Positions 1 to 6,923 of a DNA stretch of 64,000 nucleotides are shown here, piece by piece; positions within the stretch are counted from its first letter, which is position 1, and the number at the start of each line of letters is the position of its first letter. This stretch comes from Hyphomicrobium sp. D-2 (GTDB lineage Bacteria > Pseudomonadota > Alphaproteobacteria > Rhizobiales > Hyphomicrobiaceae). Position numbers and translations under genes: made by a program. Location: the NCBI RefSeq assembly GCF_029872155.1, contig NZ_JARXLA010000008.1:250501-314500 (forward strand), in the 5' to 3' direction. The notes under the pieces were generated by a model. That model was not told the origin of the DNA, ran no database searches, and saw only the letters and a program-made list of their open reading frames with translations.

Positions 1-182
1 ACGAGTATCCGGATACCGCGGAGGGCCACGCCCAGCGCAGCCGTGATGCGATTGAAATCTCGACACTCATGATGGGCGTTCCCCCCGGCGCTGGGGCGGC
101 AATGGCTCGAGTCATTCCCCGCACGGCAGGTGCCACAGGGCAGAAGGCCATAGCTGCCTCTTCACCGGCCGTGCGGGGGTAG
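1..182 (+). pseudogene. 5' fragment of the frameshifted phage virion-type gene (partial at window edge)
   Basis: Frame 3 is open from the left edge to a TAG at 180-182 and reads like real protein, with a helix-rich stretch and the motif MMGVPPGAGAA. Directly past the stop, frame 2 opens and continues in the same style (KEEALEAAARLDIKIP). The switch lies at a run of five G (175-179), so the parts look like one gene missing a base in that homopolymer. The beginning of the gene lies outside the window. A sequencing error is as likely as a real mutation. Confidence 0.55.
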
Positions 183-280
183 GAAAAGAGGAAGCACTGG
201 AAGCCGCCGCCCGGCTCGATATCAAAATCCCGATCGGCGCGGCGAGCGACAGTTACACGGTCAACACCGCCAGTGCTGCC

Positions 281-1552
281 TTGAAGGAAGCGCCGATCGT
301 TGGAACGCCGCTCGTCAACGCCGCCCGCGAAGCGCTGGGCAAGCTCGATAGCACCGTGGCCGGCATCGCCGATGATCTTGGCGCAGGAAGCGTGCTGACA
401 GCCGGACACGCGGTCAAGGATGACGCGGTGTCCTGGATCAATGTTCTGAGCAAAGACGAAGCATCGAAGATCTTTGCACCTGTCGACGAGCTGATGACAG
501 GGAAGACCGGCAAGCTCAATCGAACCGGCGTCGCGGTGCGCAGCATGGCGAAGCTGGCGGAAGAGAGCGGCTTGCCGCCGCCAGCGATCGTCAAGAAGCT
601 GGACCGCGCGCTCGCAATGAACATGTCGTTCGCAGGCATGCAAAATCTTCGGACACAGATCGGCGACATGATGAGTGGCAACATCATCCCTGAAGCCGGC
701 CTATCCAAGCGCGCACTGAAGGCGATTTACGCCGGGCTCACCGAAGACATGAAATTCATGGTCGGCAAGGAAGGCGGCGCGGCCGGCAAGAGGGCCTGGA
801 CCGAGGCGAACGAGAAATTCAGGACAGAGATTGCAGCCAAGCGCGAAGCCCTGGGCAAGATCGTCGGCGTGGATGGCAGTGTCACGCCCGAGGCGGTAAC
901 CCAACGCCTGGTGACCATGGCAGGTGCAAAGCGCGGCGCGGATGTCACGGCGCTGGGCATAGCCAAGGAAAAGGCCTCACCGGAAGCGTGGGCAGAACTC
1001 GCGTCATCGGTATTGGCGCACATCGGCCGCGACAAAGACGGCTTTTCGATCGCGAAATTTCGCACCGAGTGGTCGAAACTCAGCGACAACGGCAAGGATG
1101 CTTTGTACTCGACCGATCACCGCCGCGCCCTTGATGATGTCGCGAAAATAGGCGCCCGGTTCGAAAATCTGACGAAGATGGGCAATCCCTCCCGCTCCGG
1201 CGTGATCGGCTTGACAGGCGTTGGCGGCGGGCTTGCTGTTGTTGATCCCGTGTCGCTTATCTCCGGCCTCGCAGCCGGACGCGTGCTGGCATCCATCCTC
1301 GCACGACCGGCAACAGCCAAGGTCACTGCGCGCTGGGCAAACGCCTATGCCGACTATGCAGCAGCACCCGGCGAAGCGACGTTCCGGGCAGCCAACCGTG
1401 CAACGCTCGATATGCGATCCACACTGGAAAGCGCCGGCATTCGCTACTATCCGGCTGCGGTCACTGCAAACGCGCCACGCACAAACATCGCCACGGAAAG
1501 CATTCCAGCTGGCCCGCCGGTCAGCGATGAAACCGGTGAGGCTGACGAATGA
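281..1552 (+). CDS. phage internal virion/ejection-type protein (3' part of a frameshifted gene)
   Basis: This is a 423-residue open frame from a TTG codon. The frame actually stays open back to 182, and the coding content continues from the fragment that ends at 182, so the TTG is probably not the true start. The protein is mostly alpha-helical and rich in Ala, Lys and Glu. A glycine-rich hydrophobic stretch at roughly residues 306-340 (GVIGLTGVGGGLAVV and after) could insert into a membrane. The general style resembles long helical internal or ejection proteins of tailed phages, but I recognise no named domain. It overlaps the next small gene by an ATGA junction (1549-1552), so the two are translated together. 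It belongs to the element that ends at the tRNA-Thr. Confidence 0.6.
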   Translation: MKEAPIVGTPLVNAAREALGKLDSTVAGIADDLGAGSVLTAGHAVKDDAVSWINVLSKDEASKIFAPVDELMTGKTGKLNRTGVAVRSMAKLAEESGLPPPAIVKKLDRALAMNMSFAGMQNLRTQIGDMMSGNIIPEAGLSKRALKAIYAGLTEDMKFMVGKEGGAAGKRAWTEANEKFRTEIAAKREALGKIVGVDGSVTPEAVTQRLVTMAGAKRGADVTALGIAKEKASPEAWAELASSVLAHIGRDKDGFSIAKFRTEWSKLSDNGKDALYSTDHRRALDDVAKIGARFENLTKMGNPSRSGVIGLTGVGGGLAVVDPVSLISGLAAGRVLASILARPATAKVTARWANAYADYAAAPGEATFRAANRATLDMRSTLESAGIRYYPAAVTANAPRTNIATESIPAGPPVSDETGEADE

Positions 1553-1803
1553 CCTCGACGCCCTACGGTAAACTCGCCGACGTCACCCGCAGTCTGAGCA
1601 CGCTCGCGCGCAGCATTGACCGCGAACGCGATGCCAATCCAGATCTCGCGGATCGTCTGGCTCTCGAGCTCGATGATCTGTTGACCAAAACCGAGCGCGA
1701 GCTGTCCAAGCTGACGATCAAGCCGCCGCGCTGCAGGCTGGGCCGTTGGCAACGTGATTCAAACGCTTTCAACAGAGGACAATCCCATGTCGGACCCCGA
1801 TAA
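1549..1803 (+). CDS. small helical phage protein of unknown function
   Basis: An 84-residue protein starts at an ATG overlapping the previous stop (ATGA), which points to translational coupling. Residues 5-55 are charged and helical, with a heptad-like pattern (LADRLALELDDLLTKTEREL), so a short coiled coil is likely. The C-terminal third is basic and of low complexity. It runs 17 bases into the following gene. The family is not recognised. The position between a virion-type protein and acidic small proteins suggests a structural or accessory phage role, which is inference from context only. Confidence 0.5.
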   Translation: MTSTPYGKLADVTRSLSTLARSIDRERDANPDLADRLALELDDLLTKTERELSKLTIKPPRCRLGRWQRDSNAFNRGQSHVGPR

Positions 1804-1990
1804 GACCCCCGAGCAGACCGAATTGCAGCGGCTCGCAGTGAACATGACGGACGAACAGAAGGCCGCTGCCTTGGCACAGGCTAACGCTGCCTTCGCGCCA
1901 CCTCCACAGACGCCGAACGTCAACGCCATGAGCGATGGGGAATACCGTCAGTTCTGCCAGAAGACCTACGGTTACGTCCCGAAAGTTTGA
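1787..1990 (+). CDS. small phage protein with a conserved C-terminal tail
   Basis: A 67-residue protein starts at the ATG at 1787. An AGAGGA ribosome-binding site sits 7-8 bases upstream and decides this start over an earlier in-frame GTG at 1754. The N-terminal half is acidic and polar, and the middle holds a short Ala/Gln-rich helix and a Pro-rich linker. The last 20 or so residues (NAMSDGEYRQFCQKTYGY and on) closely match the C-terminus of the next, larger protein (NFMSDAEFQAWTKKQYGY). Two neighbouring proteins ending in the same tail suggests that both bind one partner through it. The function is otherwise unknown. Confidence 0.6.
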   Translation: MSDPDKTPEQTELQRLAVNMTDEQKAAALAQANAAFAPPPQTPNVNAMSDGEYRQFCQKTYGYVPKV

Positions 1991-2022
1991 TCCAGAACGT
2001 CATTTCAATCGGAAATAGCGTC

Positions 2023-2763
2023 ATGGCCGATCCAATCGACAGCAGCCCCGCGCCGTCCGCACCCGCTGGGGGCGACGATCTGCAGGACGTGATAGCAGCG
2101 TACGAATCTGCGATCGCGGGCAACAATCCGGCCGATCAACCTGCACAGGCCGCGGCTCCCGAGACACCGACACCGGAACAGCCTCCGGCCGATCCGAGCG
2201 TGTCGAACAGCTATTTCAAAAACATCGCCGAGCGCTATCCGTCGTGGGAGGCACCTCCCGAGCTGCGCCCGCGCGATCAGGATATCGACGAACTCCAGCA
2301 GTTCCGCGAGAACTTCACGCGCTGGGCCGGCAACGTAGAGCACGAGCGCCTGATCGCGCGCGAGAAACGTGACGCGGACGGCATGTATAGCGAGGCCAAT
2401 GCGATCGCCGGCGATTATCCCGAACTGGCCGCTGACTCGGGCACGGTCTGGCTCCGGAACGAGTACGCCATCAACCCCGATCTGCAGAACGCGTGGGATC
2501 GCCGCTACGATTCACAAGACGCGATGAAGCACGCGCGCAGGGTAGTCAACGAGGCACTGCAGAGGTTCGCCGATCACGCCCAGCGCGAAGCCAATCGCAT
2601 TCGCTCTATTCCGGTCAACGAGGATCGAGAAGCCGTATCGGCTAGCGTGCGCGGCGCATCGAAAGAGCCGCCTCCCGCACGCCAGCCGAACATCAACTTC
2701 ATGAGCGATGCGGAATTCCAAGCCTGGACCAAGAAGCAGTACGGCTACACACCAAGAATCTAA
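2023..2763 (+). CDS. acidic phage protein, possibly scaffold-like, with a conserved C-terminal tail
   Basis: I take the ATG at 2023 (246 residues), preceded by a GGAAA-type site, rather than the in-frame TTG at 1987 that overlaps the previous stop. Residues 1-65 are Ala/Pro/Asp-rich and probably disordered. Residues 75-220 are strongly charged and helical (many Glu, Arg and Asp). A Pro-rich linker follows, then the tail MSDAEFQAWTKKQYGY that is shared with the preceding 67-residue protein. A disordered acidic N-terminus, long helices and a short conserved C-terminal hook are typical of scaffolding or capsid-binding proteins. That assignment is inference, and no domain was recognised. Confidence 0.6.
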   Translation: MADPIDSSPAPSAPAGGDDLQDVIAAYESAIAGNNPADQPAQAAAPETPTPEQPPADPSVSNSYFKNIAERYPSWEAPPELRPRDQDIDELQQFRENFTRWAGNVEHERLIAREKRDADGMYSEANAIAGDYPELAADSGTVWLRNEYAINPDLQNAWDRRYDSQDAMKHARRVVNEALQRFADHAQREANRIRSIPVNEDREAVSASVRGASKEPPPARQPNINFMSDAEFQAWTKKQYGYTPRI

Positions 2764-2966
2764 GATAGAGAGTTACGCCCAGGGCTGGAAATTCACAACC
2801 GGCGCGGACGTATAGATGATCGCTTGCGGCAGCTTCGCTAACGCCTGATTCACCAAGCATTCAGCACACGGAAAGCATCGCAGCTTACAAATAGCGAAGG
2901 CCCGCAGGGCGGCAACCCGGCGAGCCTTCTTGATCAACCCCAAAGGTGTAGTTTGGAGTGTGACCC

Positions 2967-4013
2967 ATGTCGCGATTCTCACCCTTTTTTCATTCATGTA
3001 AAGGCTTCGTTTTTCGGCCAAGCGAAGCCAAGCACTTAGCCTCCCCGTCTTCACCCATCATCAGAAGTCTGACGATCATCGCCGCGATCTGTCTTGTCTC
3101 AGCGAGCGCTGGGTTCGGCATTTACTTCGCGTGGACGATCGGCAGCAAATACGACGCCGTGCTCGGTGTGATCTTCGTCATCATGGCGCTGGGGCTGGAG
3201 ATATCCAAGCCGTTCGCCGTTGACGGTGCGTTCCATCTCGCGCGCCGGTTCAAGCTGTTGCAGGCTACAGCGCTCGCCCTCGTTGCCGTTCTGGCTGTTG
3301 CCTACAGCCTGCAAGCCGAACTGACCTTCATGTCGATGACGCGCGGAGACCTGGTCGCGCAGCGGGCCACGGTGCACGATGCTGCGCAGCGCGCCGAACA
3401 GCGCTATCAGCTTGCGCTCGCCGAGCTTGGGGCGTTGAAGCCTGCCGGGACATCGAAGTCGGCGACGAACGCTTACCTGACGCGCCGCGAGGCCCTGCAG
3501 AACGACTTGCGCGCAGCAGAGACCGATCGGCGAACGGCGCCGGTTGCAATAACGGCCGATCCCGGTGCCATCGCCCTTTCCACCTACGCTCAGGCGCTGG
3601 GGTGGAAAGCCGACCCCGCTCAACTGGGTCTGTGGCTGCCTCTGATTGGTGTGCTGGCGCTGGAAGTTGCATCGGCATTCGCGGTGGTTCTCGTCCGCAG
3701 TTCATCACCTCAACCCCCCGCGCCTGCCCCCGCCGGAGAGCCGGTTAATGCGGCATCCGCAGATCAGGCTGGTTCAGCCGCCGAACCACCCGCAAACACG
3801 GGCGAAGCGGACCCCCGCGAAAAAGTAAAATCTGCAGTTCTGAACCACCTGGCTGAACGGGGAGGCTCGGCGGTCACCAGCGAGCGCGGTCTAGCGGCCC
3901 TAATCGGCAGCTCCAAGCCAACCGTACGACGCGCCATCCATGCGCTGACGATTGCCGGCGTGATCGCAGCGCAGACGACGCGCAACGGCACAGTGTTGCG
4001 GCTGGTTGCCTGA
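2967..4013 (+). CDS. membrane protein with C-terminal winged-helix DNA-binding domain
   Basis: This 348-residue protein starts at an ATG with a GGAG site about 8 bases upstream. Hydrophobic segments lie near residues 33-52, 60-80 and 95-112, followed by a helical, coiled-coil-like soluble stretch at 125-185. A fourth membrane segment sits near 222-243, then a Pro/Ala-rich linker (250-280). The final 65 residues look like a winged helix-turn-helix (AVTSERGLAALIGSSKPTVR and after, ending in a basic wing). A DNA-binding domain tethered to the membrane is unusual for a phage gene. Possible roles are anchoring element DNA at the membrane or sensing. A strong terminator follows at 4034-4067, so the gene ends a transcription unit. 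Confidence 0.65.
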   Translation: MSRFSPFFHSCKGFVFRPSEAKHLASPSSPIIRSLTIIAAICLVSASAGFGIYFAWTIGSKYDAVLGVIFVIMALGLEISKPFAVDGAFHLARRFKLLQATALALVAVLAVAYSLQAELTFMSMTRGDLVAQRATVHDAAQRAEQRYQLALAELGALKPAGTSKSATNAYLTRREALQNDLRAAETDRRTAPVAITADPGAIALSTYAQALGWKADPAQLGLWLPLIGVLALEVASAFAVVLVRSSSPQPPAPAPAGEPVNAASADQAGSAAEPPANTGEADPREKVKSAVLNHLAERGGSAVTSERGLAALIGSSKPTVRRAIHALTIAGVIAAQTTRNGTVLRLVA

Positions 4014-4033
4014 GTATCCGGCGCGGTGATAGA

Positions 4034-4067
4034 GGCGGCCCCAGCGCTGGGCCGCCCTTTATTTTTT
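4034..4067 (+). terminator. Rho-independent terminator after the membrane/winged-helix gene
   Basis: A GC-rich hairpin with arms GGCGGCCCCAGC and GCTGGGCCGCC (one bulged base) is followed by CTTTATTTTTT. It lies 20 bases after the stop of the preceding gene and has the full form of an intrinsic terminator. Confidence 0.85.
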
Positions 4068-4126
4068 GGGGATTGTCCGGCGCAACGCCGCAACTGCGTC
4101 GACAGAATCGCATCACTCTCAAATCT

Positions 4127-4492
4127 ATGAGCCCCTTTGACGTCTTCCCCCTCTGGATGCAATTCGCATACGGCTTCTGCTTTGCGCTGGCCGTGACGGT
4201 GCCAACAGTCTTGATTCTGATTAGAGGGAAAGAAGTGAGACGTTGGTTGCAGCGGGAAGCTAGATATCTTCCCGACAGCCGGTCCCACTTCGCCAGTTCG
4301 GTCGCCGTAGCAGCGGTCTACGCCTTAGCCTTCTTGGCCTGGTTCTACATTGGGATGGTGAGCCTTGGCGTCGAGGAGATTCCACCGACCCTGACAGACG
4401 CGGTGATGGAGGGCGTGAAGAACGGTGTATTTGCTGCAGCTCCGATCGTCGCGTTCATCGTGTGGAACTTGGACGGCGACACTGAGCAATAG
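4127..4492 (+). CDS. small integral membrane protein of the element
   Basis: The ATG at 4127 gives 121 residues; an in-frame TTG at 4073 sits inside the tail of the upstream terminator and is unlikely. There are three clear hydrophobic segments: near residues 10-30 (FAYGFCFALAVTVPTVLILI), 55-77 (VAVAAVYALAFLAWFYIGMV) and 99-115 (NGVFAAAPIVAFIVW). A basic loop (RGKEVRRWLQREARY) follows the first. The size and topology would suit a holin or a small immunity/accessory membrane protein, but no family is recognised and no lysis genes are visible beside it. Confidence 0.55.
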   Translation: MSPFDVFPLWMQFAYGFCFALAVTVPTVLILIRGKEVRRWLQREARYLPDSRSHFASSVAVAAVYALAFLAWFYIGMVSLGVEEIPPTLTDAVMEGVKNGVFAAAPIVAFIVWNLDGDTEQ

Positions 4493-4650
4493 TCGACTTT
4501 TTATTTGTAAGCCGAAAATCTGTATACGTATTTTTGACATCGGTGCGATTGTCGAAAATTCGAATTATTGACAACTCATTGATAATTAACGCAAAATTTG
4601 GCGAATCTGCTATAATCCATTGAGGTCGCAACCTTTTTGGAGATTCCGCA
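4493..4650 (+). promoter_or_regulatory. AT-rich control region: extended -10 promoter and palindromic operator candidates
   Basis: This 158-base gap is far more AT-rich than its surroundings. An extended -10 element, TGCTATAAT, lies at 4608-4616, about 35 bases before the start codon of the next gene, with no good -35 at normal spacing. Upstream lie two TTGACA copies (4534-4539 and 4568-4573). Between them are two overlapping palindromes, TCGAA-AA-TTCGA (4552-4563) and AATTCGAATT (4557-4566). The arrangement looks like a regulated phage promoter with an operator. No regulator is assigned. Confidence 0.55.
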
Positions 4651-5028
4651 ATGCCCTCCGCCACGCGCCGCAAGGCACCCACATCCAAGCCCGCCCGTTC
4701 CGCCTCAACAGCACGTCGCCCAGCGCGGCCCAGCAACACCTCGCCGCTTCGCAAGCCGCAAGAAGCCATCGAATTTACAAACCTGCGCGCAGCCTATGCC
4801 GCTTGTCGTCTCGACGGCTCTGAGGGGATATCAGATCGCGAACTGTGCCGTCGCTCGGCGGCGTTCGATAAAGCGACTAAATCGGCCGCCGAGAAAAGCA
4901 CAAAGGGTCTGGCGCTCGCGCTCATGCTCAATTTGGGCTGGACAGACGAAGACCTGCCGAAGAAGGCGAAGTCAAAGGCCGTTGCTGATGCGCTTACGGC
5001 GCGGCTGATTCAGCGGACTGTCGCCTGA
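4651..5028 (+). CDS. basic small protein of the element, unknown function
   Basis: A 125-residue protein starts at an ATG with a GGAGA site 9 bases upstream and an extended -10 promoter 35 bases upstream, so the gene call is firm. The first 35 residues are very basic and rich in Pro, Ala, Ser and Arg, probably disordered and able to touch DNA or RNA. The remaining 90 residues form a mixed helical domain (DGSEGISDRELCRRSAAFDK and after). I do not recognise the family. It has its own palindrome-bearing promoter, which is consistent with a regulatory or early phage function. That is inference. Confidence 0.6.
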   Translation: MPSATRRKAPTSKPARSASTARRPARPSNTSPLRKPQEAIEFTNLRAAYAACRLDGSEGISDRELCRRSAAFDKATKSAAEKSTKGLALALMLNLGWTDEDLPKKAKSKAVADALTARLIQRTVA

Positions 5029-5181
5029 CATTCTCACGACACAGATTGTTTGTGTACTTGCGCTCTCGAATCGCAAAACATCACGATCGGCATTGCGCCA
5101 ACCTCCCCGAACGGACGGGATCGATTGCAACTTGCGGCACCCCGCGAGGGTGATCCACCACATCGATAGGAGATAAGGGCA

Positions 5182-5334
5182 ATGTCATCGCAAGGCGACA
5201 CCATCGGACGACCGTCCCCGCTCGAAGAAGCCGACAAAAATAACCCGCCATCACCACCGCCGAAGCCGCTCGGCGAGCCGGGCTTCTTCGTTCCCGACCC
5301 ACCACGCTCTATCTCGCCGGTGACCGGTCGATGA
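5182..5334 (+). CDS. 50-residue proline-rich small protein
   Basis: This short ORF begins at an ATG 9 or so bases after a strong AGGAGA site. It ends in ATGA overlap with the next gene (5331-5334), so the two are translationally coupled. The peptide is polar and Pro-rich in the middle (NNPPSPPPKPLGEPGFF), with no hydrophobic segment. The ribosome-binding site and overlap argue that it is real despite its size. No function can be assigned. Confidence 0.5.
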   Translation: MSSQGDTIGRPSPLEEADKNNPPSPPPKPLGEPGFFVPDPPRSISPVTGR

Positions 5335-5609
5335 CTCAATTCCTGAGCACGGCCGAACTGGCCAAGCGCTGGCGCTGCGAGCCGCAGAGCCTTGCTAACC
5401 TGCGTTACCGTCGAGACGGCATACCATGGACAAAAGTGAACGGGCGGCCGCTGTACGCCATGGCCGACGTATTGGAAGCAGAACAGGCCGGGCGAACGGG
5501 GTTCACCTGGACACGCCTCGAGACCGCGCTCGGACAAGTGCTGCAGATCGATGAAAAGAAGGCAGCAAAGCTCGCGGCCGATCTGAAGCGGGCAATGGGA
5601 GACAGATAG
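5331..5609 (+). CDS. helix-turn-helix protein, excisionase-like
   Basis: The protein has 92 residues. Residues 4-50 (FLSTAELAKRWRCEPQSLAN, then a basic turn and GRPLYAMADVLEAE) match the layout of the MerR/excisionase-type helix-turn-helix used by phage Xis proteins and plasmid regulators. The C-terminal 40 residues form a helix-rich tail. It starts inside the stop of the upstream 50-residue ORF. It lies 90 bases from the tRNA-Thr that probably forms the attachment site, which suits an excision or integration accessory role. A terminase-associated or general regulatory HTH protein is an alternative. Confidence 0.65.
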   Translation: MTQFLSTAELAKRWRCEPQSLANLRYRRDGIPWTKVNGRPLYAMADVLEAEQAGRTGFTWTRLETALGQVLQIDEKKAAKLAADLKRAMGDR

Positions 5610-5681
5610 GTGCCGCGTGGACCTTTGAAACCGCCAAAAGGTCCAATCGGCCCTGCCGGGCGCCCGCCGAAAACCGTCTAA
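5610..5681 (+). CDS. 23-residue Pro/Gly-rich ORF, probably the cut-off start of a longer gene
   Basis: A GTG immediately follows the stop of the HTH gene and opens a 23-codon frame of collagen-like composition (PRGPLKPPKGPIGPAGRPPK) ending at 5681, 15 bases before the tRNA. The basic Pro/Gly/Arg start resembles the N-termini of small phage DNA-packaging proteins. The frame may therefore be the leftover 5' end of a gene split by integration. The evidence is weak. Confidence 0.25.
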   Translation: MPRGPLKPPKGPIGPAGRPPKTV

Positions 5682-5696
5682 GTGCTTGAAAGGCAA

Positions 5697-5772
5697 TGGT
5701 GCCGCTTAGGTGACTCGAACACCTGACCCCGTCATTACGAATGACGTGCTCTACCGACTGAGCTAAAGCGGC
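5697..5772 (-). tRNA. tRNA-Thr (anticodon CGU)
   Basis: The complement folds into a full cloverleaf. The acceptor arms are GCCGCTT/AAGCGGC, the D arm is GCTC/GAGC, the anticodon stem is CGTCA/TGACG with loop TTCGTAA, and the T arm is AGGTG/CACCT with TTCGAGT. An encoded CCA closes the gene. Its 3' end faces the phage-like genes, the usual place for a tRNA attachment site. Confidence 0.95.
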
Positions 5773-6068
5773 AATCCAAACAAAAGCGCGGGCCAAAGGC
5801 GGCTCACGCAGCTGGCAAACGCCGCCAGCCCGGCGCCGGCCTCCCAATGGGTGGCGCGGTGCGAGCCGGAATAGACCAACTTGGCCGCCCGTTCAAGATG
5901 CCCGATGGCGATTAACCTGCAAGGCCACCGGTTTAAGCGGCCTGTGGCCAAAAACCACTGGCCCTGTGGCCTGTATCCGGCCCGTCAATGGCTGCAAACG
6001 CTTCCGGCAGCGGCCGATCCTGCCCACCCCAGCGCCGTGCTGCTGAAATCCCAGTCCACCGGCCTGCC
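5773..6068. other. non-coding gap between tRNA-Thr and the polysaccharide locus
   Basis: These 296 bases contain no convincing gene on either strand. The only structure seen is a GGCC-rich patch near 5925-5985 with the octamer CTGTGGCC twice. It probably includes the tRNA promoter and the 3' untranslated end of the leftward polysaccharide operon. Confidence 0.4.
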
Positions 6069-6857
6069 CTAACCCGGCGTTTGGGCCGCCGCGCGCCCTC
6101 CGGTCAGGCGTCCCACCTCCAACCGCGCCAGCAGCAGAGCGCACTTGGCATAGCGCGGCCCAAGGCGGCGCGGCTCCTGCGCCAGCCGCCAGAACCATTC
6201 CAGCCCCAGCCGCTGCACAAACTCGGGCGCGCGCACCGCCAGCCCGGCCAGAAAATCCGCCGCAGCGCCAACGCAGATGAAACTGCAGCCGCCACCCGCA
6301 CGCGCAGCCCGGACGGAAAACAGCTCCTGCTTGGGTGCGCCCAGCAGCACAAAGCACAACCGCGCGCCCGAACGGCGAATGTCGTCGATGTATTGGTCCG
6401 CCAACTCGCCTTCGGGATCGAAGCCGCGCGGAGGCGATACCGCGCCAACGATGTTCAGCTTACCGCCGGTCGCCTCGGCCAGCACCTGCCGCGTGCGCGC
6501 CAGCACCTCATCGGAACTGCCGAACAGAAACACCGGCTGCCCGGCTTCTGCTGCCGCCACGCTGAGCGGCAGCATCAGATCAGCGCCCGTCGTGCGCTCA
6601 AGCTCCGGCCATGTGCGCCGCCCGATGCGCACAACCGGCGCGCCATCAGCGGTGACGAACGTCGCCTGCCGATAGGCCTCACGGAACTTCGCGTCCTCGC
6701 GCAGCTTTACCAGATGATCCAGATTGAGCGTAAAGACGGTGCTGTTCTGCGCCTTCTGCATCGCCTCTGAGACGAGACCAATCGCGGCCGCTTGCGTCGG
6801 AACATTCACCCGCCAGCCGTCGATCCGCACTTCGTCCATGCGTTGTGCATTTTCCAT
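6069..6857 (-). CDS. WecG/TagA/CpsF-family glycosyltransferase
   Basis: The 262 residues match the family that transfers N-acetyl-mannosaminuronic acid or a related sugar to lipid-linked GlcNAc at the inner membrane. Visible motifs are NLDHL near residue 45, TADGAPVVRIGR near 68-80, LLGAPKQE near 174 and the closing signature RAPEFVQRLGLEW-RL-EPRR-RY. The ATG at 6857 has a GGTGGAA site; a TTG seven codons earlier is less likely. It is the last gene of the leftward cluster containing GH5, Wzy and Wzx genes. It probably adds a sugar to the repeat unit of the secreted polysaccharide. Confidence 0.85.
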   Translation of the reverse strand: MENAQRMDEVRIDGWRVNVPTQAAAIGLVSEAMQKAQNSTVFTLNLDHLVKLREDAKFREAYRQATFVTADGAPVVRIGRRTWPELERTTGADLMLPLSVAAAEAGQPVFLFGSSDEVLARTRQVLAEATGGKLNIVGAVSPPRGFDPEGELADQYIDDIRRSGARLCFVLLGAPKQELFSVRAARAGGGCSFICVGAAADFLAGLAVRAPEFVQRLGLEWFWRLAQEPRRLGPRYAKCALLLARLEVGRLTGGRAAAQTPG

Positions 6858-6923
6858 TCGCGTAATTCCACCGCTCAAATCACTTGGGGCTCCGCATAAG
6901 CCCGATCCGTTATTCAGTCATCC

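Noticed and set aside
2773-3054. Minus-strand 93-codon frame between phage genes
   Set aside because: It overlaps the well-supported start of the plus-strand membrane gene, has no ribosome-binding site at a credible start, and its content does not match any family I know.
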